Position numbers and translations under genes: made by a program. 64,000 nt of DNA from Planctomycetaceae bacterium (GTDB lineage: Bacteria > Planctomycetota > Planctomycetia > Pirellulales > Thermoguttaceae). How positions within the stretch are numbered: the first letter of the stretch is position 1; every line of letters begins with the position of its first letter. Under the pieces are notes generated by a model that saw only the letters and a program-made list of their open reading frames with translations, was not told where the DNA came from and did not search any database. The DNA lies in assembly GCA_021372005.1 (NCBI GenBank), contig JAJFVC010000017.1:62001-126000 (forward strand), in the 5' to 3' direction. Of this stretch, positions 36,252-44,646 are shown in pieces.

Positions 36252-37034
36252 GAAATCACGTTCGCGTTGCGACGCGACATGGTTGCCCAAAGAAAAAATA
36301 CCGACGCGTTTATCGCTTGGACGTGCGACGCACTCGGGTGCGGTGGCGGAGGCTTCGGCTCAAACGACCGATAAAAGCCCGCGAAATGGCAAAACGTCCA
36401 AAAAGGCGAAAAACGCGTCGTTTAAAGTGTTGACGGGATCGACGATCACAGGCTCCTTATTGGCTAGAGGAAAAGGAAAATCGGAACGACGATCGGCGGC
36501 GAAAAACCTCCTCTGAAAAGTGTGAAAAACCACGGCCCAACGGGCTGCGCCAACGAACCCGCTACGACGGCGGACGCGGTCGACTCGGATACGGCGGAAT
36601 TGCCTCGTAGTCAACCAGTCCCGCCTGAAGGTCTTCCTGTTGCATTCGCAACCGGCGGCGACGGACAAGGGCGCTGAGCTGTTCGACCGGCGCCCCGGCG
36701 GGCGGACCGGATCGCGGCAGCCTCACGCTCCGCGTGTACGTCCAAGCATAGCGCAACGGTCCGATGGCGCGAATCATGAGACACTCGCTTACACACGATT
36801 TTTCGACTCTTGCAACGCGCGGCCTTCTGAAGAGGTCCGTAATGAACTCGCGTTGCTCTCGACACCCTTTTATATGCCCGATGCCGGAGAGAAGTCAAAA
36901 AGCGACTTGAGAAATTTACGGCGAAAATGCAATTTTTTTTGGAAGCCGCGCTGCGCGAAAACTAAATCATGCAGAGTCTCGGCAATCGGAAAAGTTGCGC
37001 GGCGATCGGGGCGAAATGCGAGGATTGTGCGTCG
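36252..37034. other. Intergenic region, possibly with one small gene
   Basis: The 783 bases between the convergent GTPase and hemE genes contain one candidate small gene on the minus strand (36562-36777). The rest has runs of A and T and no clear terminator, tRNA or promoter. A TTG-started rightward frame at 36283-36516 is rich in Lys and Ser and lacks a ribosome site. Confidence 0.5.
36562..36777 (-). CDS. Possible small protein
   Basis: A 71-codon frame begins with ATG 36777. The product is basic, with a Pro/Gly-rich middle, a helix reading RRRRLRMQQEDLQAGLVDY and a Pro-rich end. The helix looks like real protein, but no ribosome site is evident and the family is unknown. It lies alone between hemE and the GTPase gene. 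Confidence 0.35.
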   Translation of the reverse strand: MIRAIGPLRYAWTYTRSVRLPRSGPPAGAPVEQLSALVRRRRLRMQQEDLQAGLVDYEAIPPYPSRPRPPS

Positions 37035-38123
37035 TTATGGAGCGCTGAGTTCATGCACAGCCTCGACCAATGCCAGAACGTTTTCGACCGGCGTTCGCGG
37101 CAGCACGCCGTGGCCGAGGTTGAAGATGTGACCGGGCCGACATGCCGCCTGACGCAAAAGGTCTTTGGCCCGACGGCGAATCTCGACGGGGGACGTCAAC
37201 AACGCGGCGGGATCCAAGTTGCCTTGAATCGCTCGGTCGTGGCCGATCGCTCGCCAAGCGTCGTCGAGTCGAATGCGCCAGTCGACGCCGACCACCGCCG
37301 GGCGCGACTTTTTTTTGCCAAAGGCCTCGGCCAGCAGCGGCAGCAACGCCGGATTGCCTGTGGCAAAATGAATCACCGGCGCATCCGGCCGAATCGATTC
37401 GATGATCGATCGGGTGTGCGGCAACACGTAGCTGCGGTAGTCGTCCGGGCTCAGGCAGCCCGCCCAACTGTCGAACAGTTGAACGAGTTGGCAACCGGCG
37501 TCGAGTTGCGCGTTGACATAAAGCGTAATCGCGCGAGCCAGCCGCCCCATCAGAGCGTCCCACGCACCGGTGTCGTTGTACATTAGCGTCTTGGTCCGGC
37601 GATAGTCGCGGCTCGAACCGCCCTCGATCGCATAGGCGGCCAGCGTGAACGGAGCGCCGGCGAACCCGATCAGCGGCAGGTGGTCAGGCAGCGCCGCTCG
37701 CGATTTTTGGACGGTTTCCAAGACGAAACTCAACGGTTCGACGGTCTCCAACTCGCCCAGCCGCTCGACGTCGGCCGACTGGCAGATCGGATTTTGCAGC
37801 ACCGGCCCCCTGTCGCCGGAATATTCCAGCGTCATGCCCATTGGTTCGAGAATCAGAAGCAGATCGGAAAACACGATGGCCGCGTCGACGCCCAATCGTT
37901 CGACGGTGCGGACCGTCGTCTCGGCGGCCAGATCGGGGGTTTTGCAGAGATCCGCGAAAGAGACGGATTCACGCAGCTTGCGATATTCCGGCAGGTAGCG
38001 GCCCGCTTGACGCATCAACCAGATCGGTGTCCAAGGGGCCGGCTCGCGTCGGACGGCCTTCATCAGCGGATTTTGAAGCCAAGCGGACGTCATATCGTGA
38101 TTTTCGACCAGCGGATCTCCCAT
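37035..38123 (-). CDS. hemE: Uroporphyrinogen decarboxylase
   Basis: The 362-residue enzyme decarboxylates uroporphyrinogen III to coproporphyrinogen III in haem synthesis. Signature 1 (PIWLMRQAGRYLPEYR) and signature 2 (LIGFAGAPFTLAAY) are intact, the catalytic Asp is in VFSDLLLI, and QLFDSWAG and HFATGNPALLPLL match the core. An ATG at 38093 is a possible alternative start. It lies about 0.9 kb beyond the end of the cobO operon with an unrelated lipoprotein gene between, so it is probably transcribed separately. Confidence 0.95.
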   Translation of the reverse strand: MGDPLVENHDMTSAWLQNPLMKAVRREPAPWTPIWLMRQAGRYLPEYRKLRESVSFADLCKTPDLAAETTVRTVERLGVDAAIVFSDLLLILEPMGMTLEYSGDRGPVLQNPICQSADVERLGELETVEPLSFVLETVQKSRAALPDHLPLIGFAGAPFTLAAYAIEGGSSRDYRRTKTLMYNDTGAWDALMGRLARAITLYVNAQLDAGCQLVQLFDSWAGCLSPDDYRSYVLPHTRSIIESIRPDAPVIHFATGNPALLPLLAEAFGKKKSRPAVVGVDWRIRLDDAWRAIGHDRAIQGNLDPAALLTSPVEIRRRAKDLLRQAACRPGHIFNLGHGVLPRTPVENVLALVEAVHELSAP

Positions 38124-38299
38124 CGCCCAGGAAAAGGCTCAACCTTCATAAGTTATCACATTTGCCCGGAGACATCCATGTGGAGGTGAACGTCGACCGG
38201 ACTGGTTCGAGGTGGTCGCAAGATATTATAATTCCGTTGGTTTTTATTTTGGAGGCGTTCGTGGGGCCTGCCATTTTCTCCTTTGAACGAGGGGTGATT

Positions 38300-38935
38300 A
38301 TGAAAACGCGTCGAACGGTCGGTCTATGGTTGCTACCGTTGCTGTGTTTGCTGATGGCGTCGTGCATCGACTCGAAATGCCCGCTGGGCGATCCGAAAAC
38401 ATCGAAAGCCGATCCGGCGCTCCACGGCGTTTGGCGGATGGTCCGCGACCATGGACAGGTGGAATATTGTCATGTGGGGGTGGCGGCCGGCAAGCTTCCC
38501 GCCGGCACGTTGCGATTGGTGTTGGTCAACCAAAATGCGGATGGCTCGTTGGATCGCCCTGGCGAGGTTTTGGCCTTTCCGACAAGCCTCGGAAAGAATC
38601 GCTATTTGAATGTCGTCGTGACCGATGAGGACGATCTTGAACGGCTGAACAAAGACGGATGGAACCCGAAATGGGTGCAAGGCTATTTTATCTTGAAATA
38701 TCGAATCCAAGACGATGCGTTGACCTTCTGGAACATGGACCAAGACGCCAAACGTCGCGCGATCGAGGCCGGGAAGATCAAGGGCGAAATCGGCAAAAAA
38801 GACTCCGCCATCGGCCAAAGCGCGTGCTTCACCGATACACCGGAGAAGCTGGCCTCGCTGTTGGAGTCAGCGGAAAGCGACAAGCTGTTCAGCAAGTTGC
38901 CGGAAGGAATGCAAACCTACAAGCGAATGAAATAG
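38300..38935 (+). CDS. Probable lipoprotein, function unknown
   Basis: The 211-residue product has a type II signal peptide: MKTRRTVG, a hydrophobic core and the lipobox LMASC, with Cys at about residue 23. The mature protein contains HGVWRMVRDHGQVEY near the start, a LRLVLVNQN strand, YFILKYRIQDD and a Lys/Glu-rich end. The ribosome site AGGGG lies close to the ATG. I recognise no family. It converges on cobO and ends 58 bases from it. Confidence 0.75.
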   Translation: MKTRRTVGLWLLPLLCLLMASCIDSKCPLGDPKTSKADPALHGVWRMVRDHGQVEYCHVGVAAGKLPAGTLRLVLVNQNADGSLDRPGEVLAFPTSLGKNRYLNVVVTDEDDLERLNKDGWNPKWVQGYFILKYRIQDDALTFWNMDQDAKRRAIEAGKIKGEIGKKDSAIGQSACFTDTPEKLASLLESAESDKLFSKLPEGMQTYKRMK

Positions 38936-38993
38936 ACTCCGGCCGCAGCGGAAAAACACAGCGGTCCGCCCTTGGGACGTTTTGTCGCACCGG

Positions 38994-39512
38994 TTATTGC
39001 TCGATGCCCGTGCGAGCTAAAACGCCTTGCTGGAAGTAGTGTTTGACTTCCTGCATTTCGGTGATCAAGTCGGCCCGCTCCAGCAGCCGCGGGTCGGCGT
39101 GGCGACCGGTCAGAACCAGTTCGACGTCGTTGGGCCGTGCGGCGACCAGCGTCAACAGGTCGTCCACGCTAAAAAGCCCCAACAGGGGCCCGAGATTCGC
39201 TTCGTCGAGAATCACGAGTCGATAGCGGCCCGAGGTGATCGCCTCGCGGCATTCGGCCAATCCGTGTTTGGCTCGTTCGATGTCGTCGCTGGCGGGGTTT
39301 TTGCCATTGACGAAACTGGGGCGGCCGTACTGCCGCACGGTGATGCGGTCCTCGAATCGCGCCAAGGCCGTCAATTCGCTGGTGGCCATGCCTTTGGCGA
39401 ACTGGGCGAAAAACACGTCCCAGCCGGCGCCGGCCGCCCGAATCGCCAATCCGAGCGCCGCCGTGGTCTTGCCTTTGCCGTTGCCCGTGTAAATGTGGAC
39501 ATAGCCGGACAT
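38994..39512 (-). CDS. cobO: Corrinoid adenosyltransferase CobO/BtuR
   Basis: The 172-residue enzyme transfers the adenosyl group of ATP to cob(I)alamin or cobinamide. The P-loop GNGKGKTT is at residues 10-17, and FFAQFAKGMATSEL, LVILDEANLGPLLG and LVLTGRHADPRLLERADL match the CobO/BtuR/CobP family. It is the third gene of the operon behind the cobalamin riboswitch, following the PEP-CTERM gene by 109 bases, with a TGGAGG ribosome site. A short inverted repeat (GCACCAT/ATGGTGC) lies in the gap. Its membership ties the two surface proteins upstream to corrinoid metabolism. Confidence 0.93.
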   Translation of the reverse strand: MSGYVHIYTGNGKGKTTAALGLAIRAAGAGWDVFFAQFAKGMATSELTALARFEDRITVRQYGRPSFVNGKNPASDDIERAKHGLAECREAITSGRYRLVILDEANLGPLLGLFSVDDLLTLVAARPNDVELVLTGRHADPRLLERADLITEMQEVKHYFQQGVLARTGIEQ

Positions 39513-39621
39513 GGTTTTGGATCCTCCATCGTGGACGGCTGATGGGTATGCACCATGCTACAAAGAGCCGTCACGGAACAACAGCCCCCTACAAGGAATG
39601 GTGCAAGACAATGGGACGCGG

Positions 39622-40284
39622 TTAGCGTTGCCGTCGCCAATGCCAAGCCGTCGCCGCCAGGCCGGTTAACAATAGAACGAAGACCGAAGGTTCGGGCGCC
39701 GACCGCGTGGGAGCAACCGGCTGCCTCCATTCACTTTCCGGCGGATCGGAGTACCAATTTTTGCCGTCCGGCGAATCCCAGGAAATAATTTGAGACAACC
39801 AACCCAGAGAGTCGTTGTTGCTCAAAGTCGTGTCACCCAAAGGATCCCATCCTAAATTCCAGGATGTTCCGGCGTCGTTGCTCGTCCAAAACATCAAACT
39901 CATGCCGGTCTCATTGTTGGAGGTCATCTGGAATCCCTGATAAGACATGCTTTGCACGAAACTTCCTCCATAGCCCGTCGTGTATTGGAAGCTTCCTGAC
40001 GTGCCGCTTTGAACATAGTTCAACAATTCAAATCCTGTGATCGTTGGGGTGTCAAACCATACCTCAAAGGCAAAGCTGTTGGTCACACCGTCTCCTGAGG
40101 AAAAATCGACCACCAAGGCCGCTCGATTGCTGCCCGAGCCACAAGATCCCTCGAACTGAAAATCATCCAAGGTTGTGGCGCCGGCCGTCTCCGCCAGCAT
40201 GCAACACACGATCAATACGCCCGAAGCCAAGAAAAGCCCCGCGGCCCTTGTTGCGACATATCGCCCAACGCGTAAGTGATGCAT
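39622..40284 (-). CDS. PEP-CTERM surface protein in B12-controlled operon
   Basis: The 220-residue protein has a long signal peptide (about 1-42, ending near ETAGA), a beta-rich exported domain at about 45-185 rich in Ser, Gly, Asn and aromatic residues (FQYTTGYGGSFVQSM; MSLMFWTSNDAGTSWNLGW), and a PEP-CTERM sorting tail (APEPS, a hydrophobic helix and WHWRRQR). Exosortase would cleave it and anchor the domain at the surface. It lies 41 bases after the DUF1559 gene with a perfect AAGGAGG ribosome site. Riboswitch control and the cobO neighbour suggest a corrinoid-binding role, which is inference. The domain is of no family I know. Confidence 0.82.
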   Translation of the reverse strand: MHHLRVGRYVATRAAGLFLASGVLIVCCMLAETAGATTLDDFQFEGSCGSGSNRAALVVDFSSGDGVTNSFAFEVWFDTPTITGFELLNYVQSGTSGSFQYTTGYGGSFVQSMSYQGFQMTSNNETGMSLMFWTSNDAGTSWNLGWDPLGDTTLSNNDSLGWLSQIISWDSPDGKNWYSDPPESEWRQPVAPTRSAPEPSVFVLLLTGLAATAWHWRRQR

Positions 40285-40325
40285 CTGAGAAACCTCCTTC
40301 AAAAAACGCTGCCTGCAAGTACTGG

Positions 40326-41198
40326 TTAGTAGGTATGGTTATCCACAATTTCTCCGCCGCTACGGCTGCACAGGGCGCGTAGGGCGTCTATGTCGATCGA
40401 TTCGCTAAGAAAGTGAACGGCGCCATCGCAAAACGCGGCATGAACGCCGCCTGCATGGTCGCTCCACATTTCGTTGATCTGCATCGCATTGATCGGGCCC
40501 GATTGATCAAAGATGTTCCTGCCATCCGGCCATTCTCCGTCCACGCCGTCGCCGGCTCCGCGGCCGGTGTCTTCCGCCACGATGATGGTATTGGACGTGC
40601 CGTCCGGAATCTCGGCGATGGCGACGACGCGATTGTACGCCATGACGCCCGGCTCGGACGTGCCTTTTTTTGGACCGGAGAAATAAGACCACCCATTCAT
40701 GCCGCCGTAGTCCGTGCATCCCATGCCAGAAATCGAGCTCAGCGCACCACTGTTATCCTGCTGGAACACAACGCTTCCGATGCGTCCTTCGCAAAATTGG
40801 TTGGTGCTTGGGCAGATGTAGGTCGAAATCACCCGATGAGTCGCAGGGCTGTTCTCCAAGTCGCTGAACTTTTTGTCGAAGTGGAATTGTTGGTGGACGT
40901 TCTGTTGCTCGATATAAGGCAACAAGAAAACGGACCACGCGATGCATTTGTTCTCATATTTTGCGCCATAGCCCAAACAACCTGGCGGAAAGCAGCCGTG
41001 GGCTTCATGGTAATTGTGCAAACCGATGCCAATCTGACGAAGATTATTGCTGCATTGAATACGTCGGGCCGCCTCACGGGCCGATTGGACCGCCGGCAAC
41101 AACAACGCAACCAACAGCCCGATGATCGTGACGACCACCAGCAACTCGACCAGCGAAAAACCGCGATCCCGTGCGATGTTGGCTCTGCGGCACATCAT
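40326..41198 (-). CDS. DUF1559 pseudopilin-like protein in B12-controlled operon
   Basis: The 290-residue protein has a prepilin-type leader with a basic start and the motif [16 protein letters not shown] at about 12-28, continuing as a long hydrophobic helix ([16 protein letters not shown]). The body matches DUF1559, and the C terminus carries the H-X9-DG signature ([12 protein letters not shown]). Prepilin peptidase would cut before Phe in RGF, and the protein would assemble with, or be exported by, a type II-like apparatus. Planctomycetes have many paralogues. This copy stands directly behind a cobalamin riboswitch. The ATG pair at 41198/41195 fits the leader; GTG 41261 and TTG 41273 are in frame but unlikely. 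Confidence 0.85.
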   Translation of the reverse strand: MMCRRANIARDRGFSLVELLVVVTIIGLLVALLLPAVQSAREAARRIQCSNNLRQIGIGLHNYHEAHGCFPPGCLGYGAKYENKCIAWSVFLLPYIEQQNVHQQFHFDKKFSDLENSPATHRVISTYICPSTNQFCEGRIGSVVFQQDNSGALSSISGMGCTDYGGMNGWSYFSGPKKGTSEPGVMAYNRVVAIAEIPDGTSNTIIVAEDTGRGAGDGVDGEWPDGRNIFDQSGPINAMQINEMWSDHAGGVHAAFCDGAVHFLSESIDIDALRALCSRSGGEIVDNHTY

Positions 41199-41293
41199 GC
41201 GTGTCCCACGCGATCGGCCATCTTCTTTCCTGTCGTCCGAAACGAGACCGACAACGGTCACGCTAGGACGCAAGGAACGATGACCGACCTGAC

Positions 41294-41349
41294 GCAGGTT
41301 CCTGCAACCGATCTTTCCGTGCGGCTTCTCTCCCTCGCATCGAGCCGCA
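41294..41349 (-). promoter_or_regulatory. Possible riboswitch expression platform hairpins
   Basis: After the B12 box the minus strand can form TGCGGCT/AGCCGCA (41320-41326 with 41343-41349) and a GCAGG/CCTGC stem (41294-41305). GACCTG beside the first stem (41348-41353) can also pair with CAGGTC (41286-41291), so exclusive folds are possible. No T-run follows, so control may be translational or by Rho. Confidence 0.4.
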
Positions 41350-41356
41350 GGTCACG

Positions 41357-41555
41357 CGCTGGTAGGTCTTCTGGCTTCCGAGTTCGGGCCGACCCGACCT
41401 TCTCGCCGCCATCGAAATCGCGGCAATGGTCTTCACAAAAGAATGGGCCGTCCTACTTCCTCGGTTACAGCGGCGGGGCCGCCCCGGTTTTGCACCGGTG
41501 TTCCCTGTTTGTCGGAGTCCTTTTTTGTCGTGGGCTCCGACCACCAACGCACACC
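41357..41555 (-). promoter_or_regulatory. Cobalamin (B12) riboswitch
   Basis: Read on the minus strand, the region holds the conserved core of the AdoCbl/cobalamin aptamer. GGTG opens it near 41545-41553; GGGAACACCGGTGCAAAACC, then GGGGCGGCCCCGCCGC and CTGTAACCGAGGAAG form the central core (about 41455-41505). The B12 box GCCAGAAGACCTACC is at 41361-41375, a two-base variant of the canonical GCCAGGAGACCTGCC. It lies upstream of the DUF1559, PEP-CTERM and cobO genes on the same strand. Binding of cobalamin normally lowers expression of such operons, so the three are expected to be induced when B12 is scarce. Confidence 0.93.
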
Positions 41556-41567
41556 AAAACTCCTCCC

Positions 41568-41595
41568 AGCTTATCAACTCTTGCGGGATAGTCAA
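41568..41595 (-). promoter_or_regulatory. Candidate promoter of B12-controlled operon
   Basis: TTGACT (41590-41595) and TAAGCT (41568-41573) are 16 bases apart on the minus strand. The -10 match is poor, but a start near 41561 would begin the transcript just before the aptamer, and the site lies between the rpoD terminator and the riboswitch. Confidence 0.4.
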
Positions 41596-41628
41596 TCGAC
41601 GGGCTTGGGAATTTTGAGCCCCTCCAAG

Positions 41629-41678
41629 AAAAACAAAAGCCGCTTGTGAGTTTGCACTGGGGGCAAAGTCACAAGCGG
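41629..41678 (-). terminator. Rho-independent terminator of rpoD
   Basis: On the minus strand CCGCTTGTGA (41678-41669) pairs perfectly over 10 bp with TCACAAGCGG (41649-41640), with a 19-base loop, followed by TTTTGTTTTT. It closes the sigma factor gene 28 bases past its stop and insulates the riboswitch operon. Confidence 0.88.
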
Positions 41679-41706
41679 TTGTTGATGAAGAACTTACGAA
41701 CGAAGC

Positions 41707-43287
41707 CTAATCGAGGAACCCGACCAGCTCTTGGCTGCGAGACGGTTGTTGGAGCTTGCGGACCGCCTTGGCTTCGATTTGACGGATGCGCTCGCGGGTC
41801 ACCTTGAAAATATGTCCGACTTCTTCCAGCGTGTAGCTATAGCCGTCACCCAGACCGTAACGAAGCTTGATGATCTCGCGTTCGCGGTAGCTGAGCGTCT
41901 TGAGCACCTTGGCGATCCGCCCGCGAAGCATTCCTTGCGTGGCGCCAATGGCCGGGCTGCGCGCCGCGCCGTCGGGCAACAGGTCGCCGAAATGGCTGTC
42001 CTCGCTGTTGCCGACCGGACGGTCGAGACTGATCGGATACCGGCTCATCGCCAGCACGCGACGGGTTTCTTCGACGCAGGTTTCGCTCGCCTTGGCCGTC
42101 TCTTCAATCGTGGGCTCGCGGCCCAACTTTTGCAACAGCTTCCGCGAGACGTTTCGCACCCGCGACATGGTTTCGACCATGTGAACGGGAATGCGGATGG
42201 TCCGGCTTTGATCGGCCACGGCTCGCGTGATCGCCTGACGAATCCACCACGTGGCGTACGTGCAGAACTTGAAGCCGCGGCGATACTCGAACTTGTCTAC
42301 GGCCCGCATCAAGCCGGCGTTGCCCTCTTGGATCAAATCCAAAAAGCTCAAGCCGCGGTTGCGATATTTTTTGGCGATCGAGACGACCAATCGCAAGTTG
42401 CCCTCGGACAGTCCGCGTTTGGCCTCTTGGTATTGGGCGTAAATCGACTTCAAATACGCGACGCGATTGCGCAAGCTGGTGGGCGACTCTTGCGTGGCTC
42501 GCAAAATATTGCGATATTCGGCCACCCAAGGTTCGCGCTGTGTGCCGCGAGGCTTGCCGTTGGGCCGATCGGCGCTGACCTGTCGAATCCGGTTCCGAAG
42601 CTCGTCCACCCGGCGGCTGAACTCCTCGAGGGTTTTAATCATGGGTTCGATTCGCTGGGTCCGCAAACCGAGCTCTTCGACCAGACGAACGGCGCGTCGT
42701 CGTCGTCGGCCGAGACGTCGCCAAGCGGCGCGACGCTGGGCCTGATCGCGCGCGGCGTTGGTCACGACGTTGTAATCGTGACGGTTCCGCTTCATCAAGG
42801 TTTCCAACGTTCGCAAGTTGTGCGGCAAACGGCCGAGAATTTGATGTTTTTCAAGCTGGTCGGTCACAGAGACCTGCACGGTGCGGTCGAACGGCAGCTC
42901 GCCGTCATGCACGCGACGCAACACTTTGACGGCCGTCTGCATGACATAGTCGCATTCCAACACCTTATGACGGAACCGGGCTCGCGTGCGCTCGATCTGC
43001 TTGGCCAGAGCGACTTCCTCTTGACGCGTCAACAGCGGAATCTCGCCCATCTGGGTCAAATACATCCGCACCGGATCGTCCGACCAAGAGTCGTCGTCGA
43101 CGTCGGCCAAGAGATCTTCGGCGCCCAAGTCCAACTCGGGATCGTGCTCTTCGTCATCGTCCAAAACCGCCCGATCCAAATCGTCCTCGGTGCCCAACGT
43201 GTCGACCGGATCTTCCGGCAGATCCAACGTATCTTCGGTCCGAGAGATCGGCTCGTCCTCCAAACCGTCCAACAATGCGTCGTACAA
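41707..43287 (-). CDS. rpoD: Primary sigma factor RpoD/SigA-like
   Basis: The 526-residue protein has an acidic N terminus (about 1-70), region 1.2 ([18 protein letters not shown]), a charged non-conserved insert at about 100-270, region 2 ([48 protein letters not shown]), region 3 ([22 protein letters not shown]) and region 4 ([31 protein letters not shown]). It is the primary sigma factor or a close paralogue. The longest frame begins TTG 43302, but GAGGAG of the ribosome site lies within those codons and is placed correctly for a TTG start at 43287, an unusual initiation codon for this gene. Confidence 0.92.
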   Translation of the reverse strand: MYDALLDGLEDEPISRTEDTLDLPEDPVDTLGTEDDLDRAVLDDDEEHDPELDLGAEDLLADVDDDSWSDDPVRMYLTQMGEIPLLTRQEEVALAKQIERTRARFRHKVLECDYVMQTAVKVLRRVHDGELPFDRTVQVSVTDQLEKHQILGRLPHNLRTLETLMKRNRHDYNVVTNAARDQAQRRAAWRRLGRRRRRAVRLVEELGLRTQRIEPMIKTLEEFSRRVDELRNRIRQVSADRPNGKPRGTQREPWVAEYRNILRATQESPTSLRNRVAYLKSIYAQYQEAKRGLSEGNLRLVVSIAKKYRNRGLSFLDLIQEGNAGLMRAVDKFEYRRGFKFCTYATWWIRQAITRAVADQSRTIRIPVHMVETMSRVRNVSRKLLQKLGREPTIEETAKASETCVEETRRVLAMSRYPISLDRPVGNSEDSHFGDLLPDGAARSPAIGATQGMLRGRIAKVLKTLSYREREIIKLRYGLGDGYSYTLEEVGHIFKVTRERIRQIEAKAVRKLQQPSRSQELVGFLD

Positions 43288-43510
43288 AGTGCCTCTCCTC
43301 AACTGGGGGCTAACCCGCCTGTCGTGTGTATTATTTCCTCGTCGGAGAACCCAACACGGACTAGTTCAGTCGTGATAGCTTCTCGGCACTTGATTCCAAA
43401 GTCACAACGCGCATCAACACATCCTGCTCATTGAAAGAGCGGAAACATCCTCGAATTGGAACCAGCGCAAAACCTCCCAATACGAAACCACAACAACCCA
43501 CGTAAGGTTT

Positions 43511-43540
43511 ATTATCCTACCGAAGACGATCAAAAGCCAA
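43511..43540 (-). promoter_or_regulatory. Candidate rpoD promoter
   Basis: TTGGCT (43535-43540) is followed after 18 bases by GATAAT (43511-43516), matching 4 and 5 of 6 consensus positions. It would give a leader of roughly 215 bases before TTG 43287. Confidence 0.5.
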
Positions 43541-44106
43541 AAAATTCTACCACCGAATTTTCATCGCGCCGCCGCGATCCATCATTTGGCAAAGGATTCG
43601 GCTTGCGGTGAGAATTCATGCGCGTTTCAAGAACCCTAATCGCTCCAAAATCCCAAAGGCGGTCCGTGACGAGACCGTCGTTTTGCATCGCAGCTCCGTC
43701 CGCGCGACGCAAAACCGATTCTGGCACGTCGACAGGGCATCAATGCATCCGATGGTCAACCCCGGTTTCCAAGTCGTGGAAACAACGAAGATCCACCTTG
43801 CGCCCGCAGGCCGTTTGATGCGCAGACTGTCACCCCCCGCGCCACTCTATCCATTGTAATTGTTTCAATCCGACCGTCCAGTATTTTTTTGGCCAAACCG
43901 CATGTTCCTTTTTCAACCACGAAAAGCGATATGAGAGAAATGTTAAAATGGGTAGTCTTGTGAAGATGGGGCGGTTTTTGGCGTGCCAGCTCGCACGAAA
44001 GTGAAATCCACAGTACACTGTACGGGCAGACGGTGGTTCGGACGTCCGTACGCAGGGCTGTCGAAGTAGGCCGTGCTGCGTGCTTTTTTGGATGGGGAGC
44101 CTGTTG
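43541..44106. other. Intergenic region
   Basis: The 566 bases between the rpoD promoter and the small membrane-protein gene hold no convincing gene; short frames on both strands lack ribosome sites. A small inverted repeat, ACAGT-AC-ACTGT, at 44010-44021 lies about 86 bases before the next start and might be an operator. Confidence 0.5.
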
Positions 44107-44616
44107 GTGAGCGCGAAAAAATACCTGCTGCCGTGTTCCTGTGGTCGACACATTTCGGTCGAACCCCGTCAGGCCGGCGAACCGATTCTTTGCGAGTGCG
44201 GCGCTTCGTTGGTTGTACCGACGTTATTAGACATGCGGATGTTGGAGCCGGCGCCGGAGCCGACGGGACCGAGCTCCGTGAAAGACGTTTGGGGGCCGTC
44301 CCAACAAGTGCGGCTTGCGGGACTGGTGGTGTTGGCGTTGTCGCTGATCGGCGGTGCGTTGCTCTACAAGTTTTGGCCCGCCTCACCAACCATTGACGCA
44401 ACGTTCATTCAAGAGACCGCCAGCCGATTTACGCCCGTTCAAACTTGGGACGTGTGGCGACAGACGACGGACCAAGGTCTTGATCGTCGTACGGATCAAG
44501 GTTACGAAGAGTCCGTGTCGATCTTTCGATTTCTGTTGGCGTCGGTCGGGATTCTCTTCTTGGTCGGCGCGAGCTTGGCCGCTGTCGGAACGTGGCTTCG
44601 GATGAAGCGGCGTTAA
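44107..44616 (+). CDS. Zinc-ribbon membrane protein, unknown function
   Basis: The 169-residue protein begins with a short zinc ribbon: two CxC pairs, LPCSCGRHI and ILCECGASL, at about residues 8-38, giving four cysteines. A membrane helix (LVVLALSLIGGALLYKFW) at about 70-90, a polar region, and a second membrane helix near the C terminus (FLLASVGILFLVGASL) follow. Both ends of the loop are cytosolic or both outside. The start GTG 44107 has GGGGAG 7 bases upstream. No function can be assigned. Confidence 0.65.
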   Translation: MSAKKYLLPCSCGRHISVEPRQAGEPILCECGASLVVPTLLDMRMLEPAPEPTGPSSVKDVWGPSQQVRLAGLVVLALSLIGGALLYKFWPASPTIDATFIQETASRFTPVQTWDVWRQTTDQGLDRRTDQGYEESVSIFRFLLASVGILFLVGASLAAVGTWLRMKRR

Positions 44617-44646
44617 GGCTCAGCAAACGGAAAGACCGCACGACCG

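Noticed and set aside
36283-36516. Small Lys/Ser-rich frame starting at TTG
   Set aside because: No ribosome site, low-complexity product, poor start codon.
41263-41595. Protein-coding frame on the minus strand before the DUF1559 gene
   Set aside because: The stretch is explained by the cobalamin aptamer; the frame is incidental.
41731-43434. Rightward 567-codon frame antisense to rpoD
   Set aside because: Complement of a clear primary sigma factor; product is not protein-like.
43608-43859. 83-codon frame in the region between rpoD and 44107
   Set aside because: No ribosome site or domain; overlaps other random frames.
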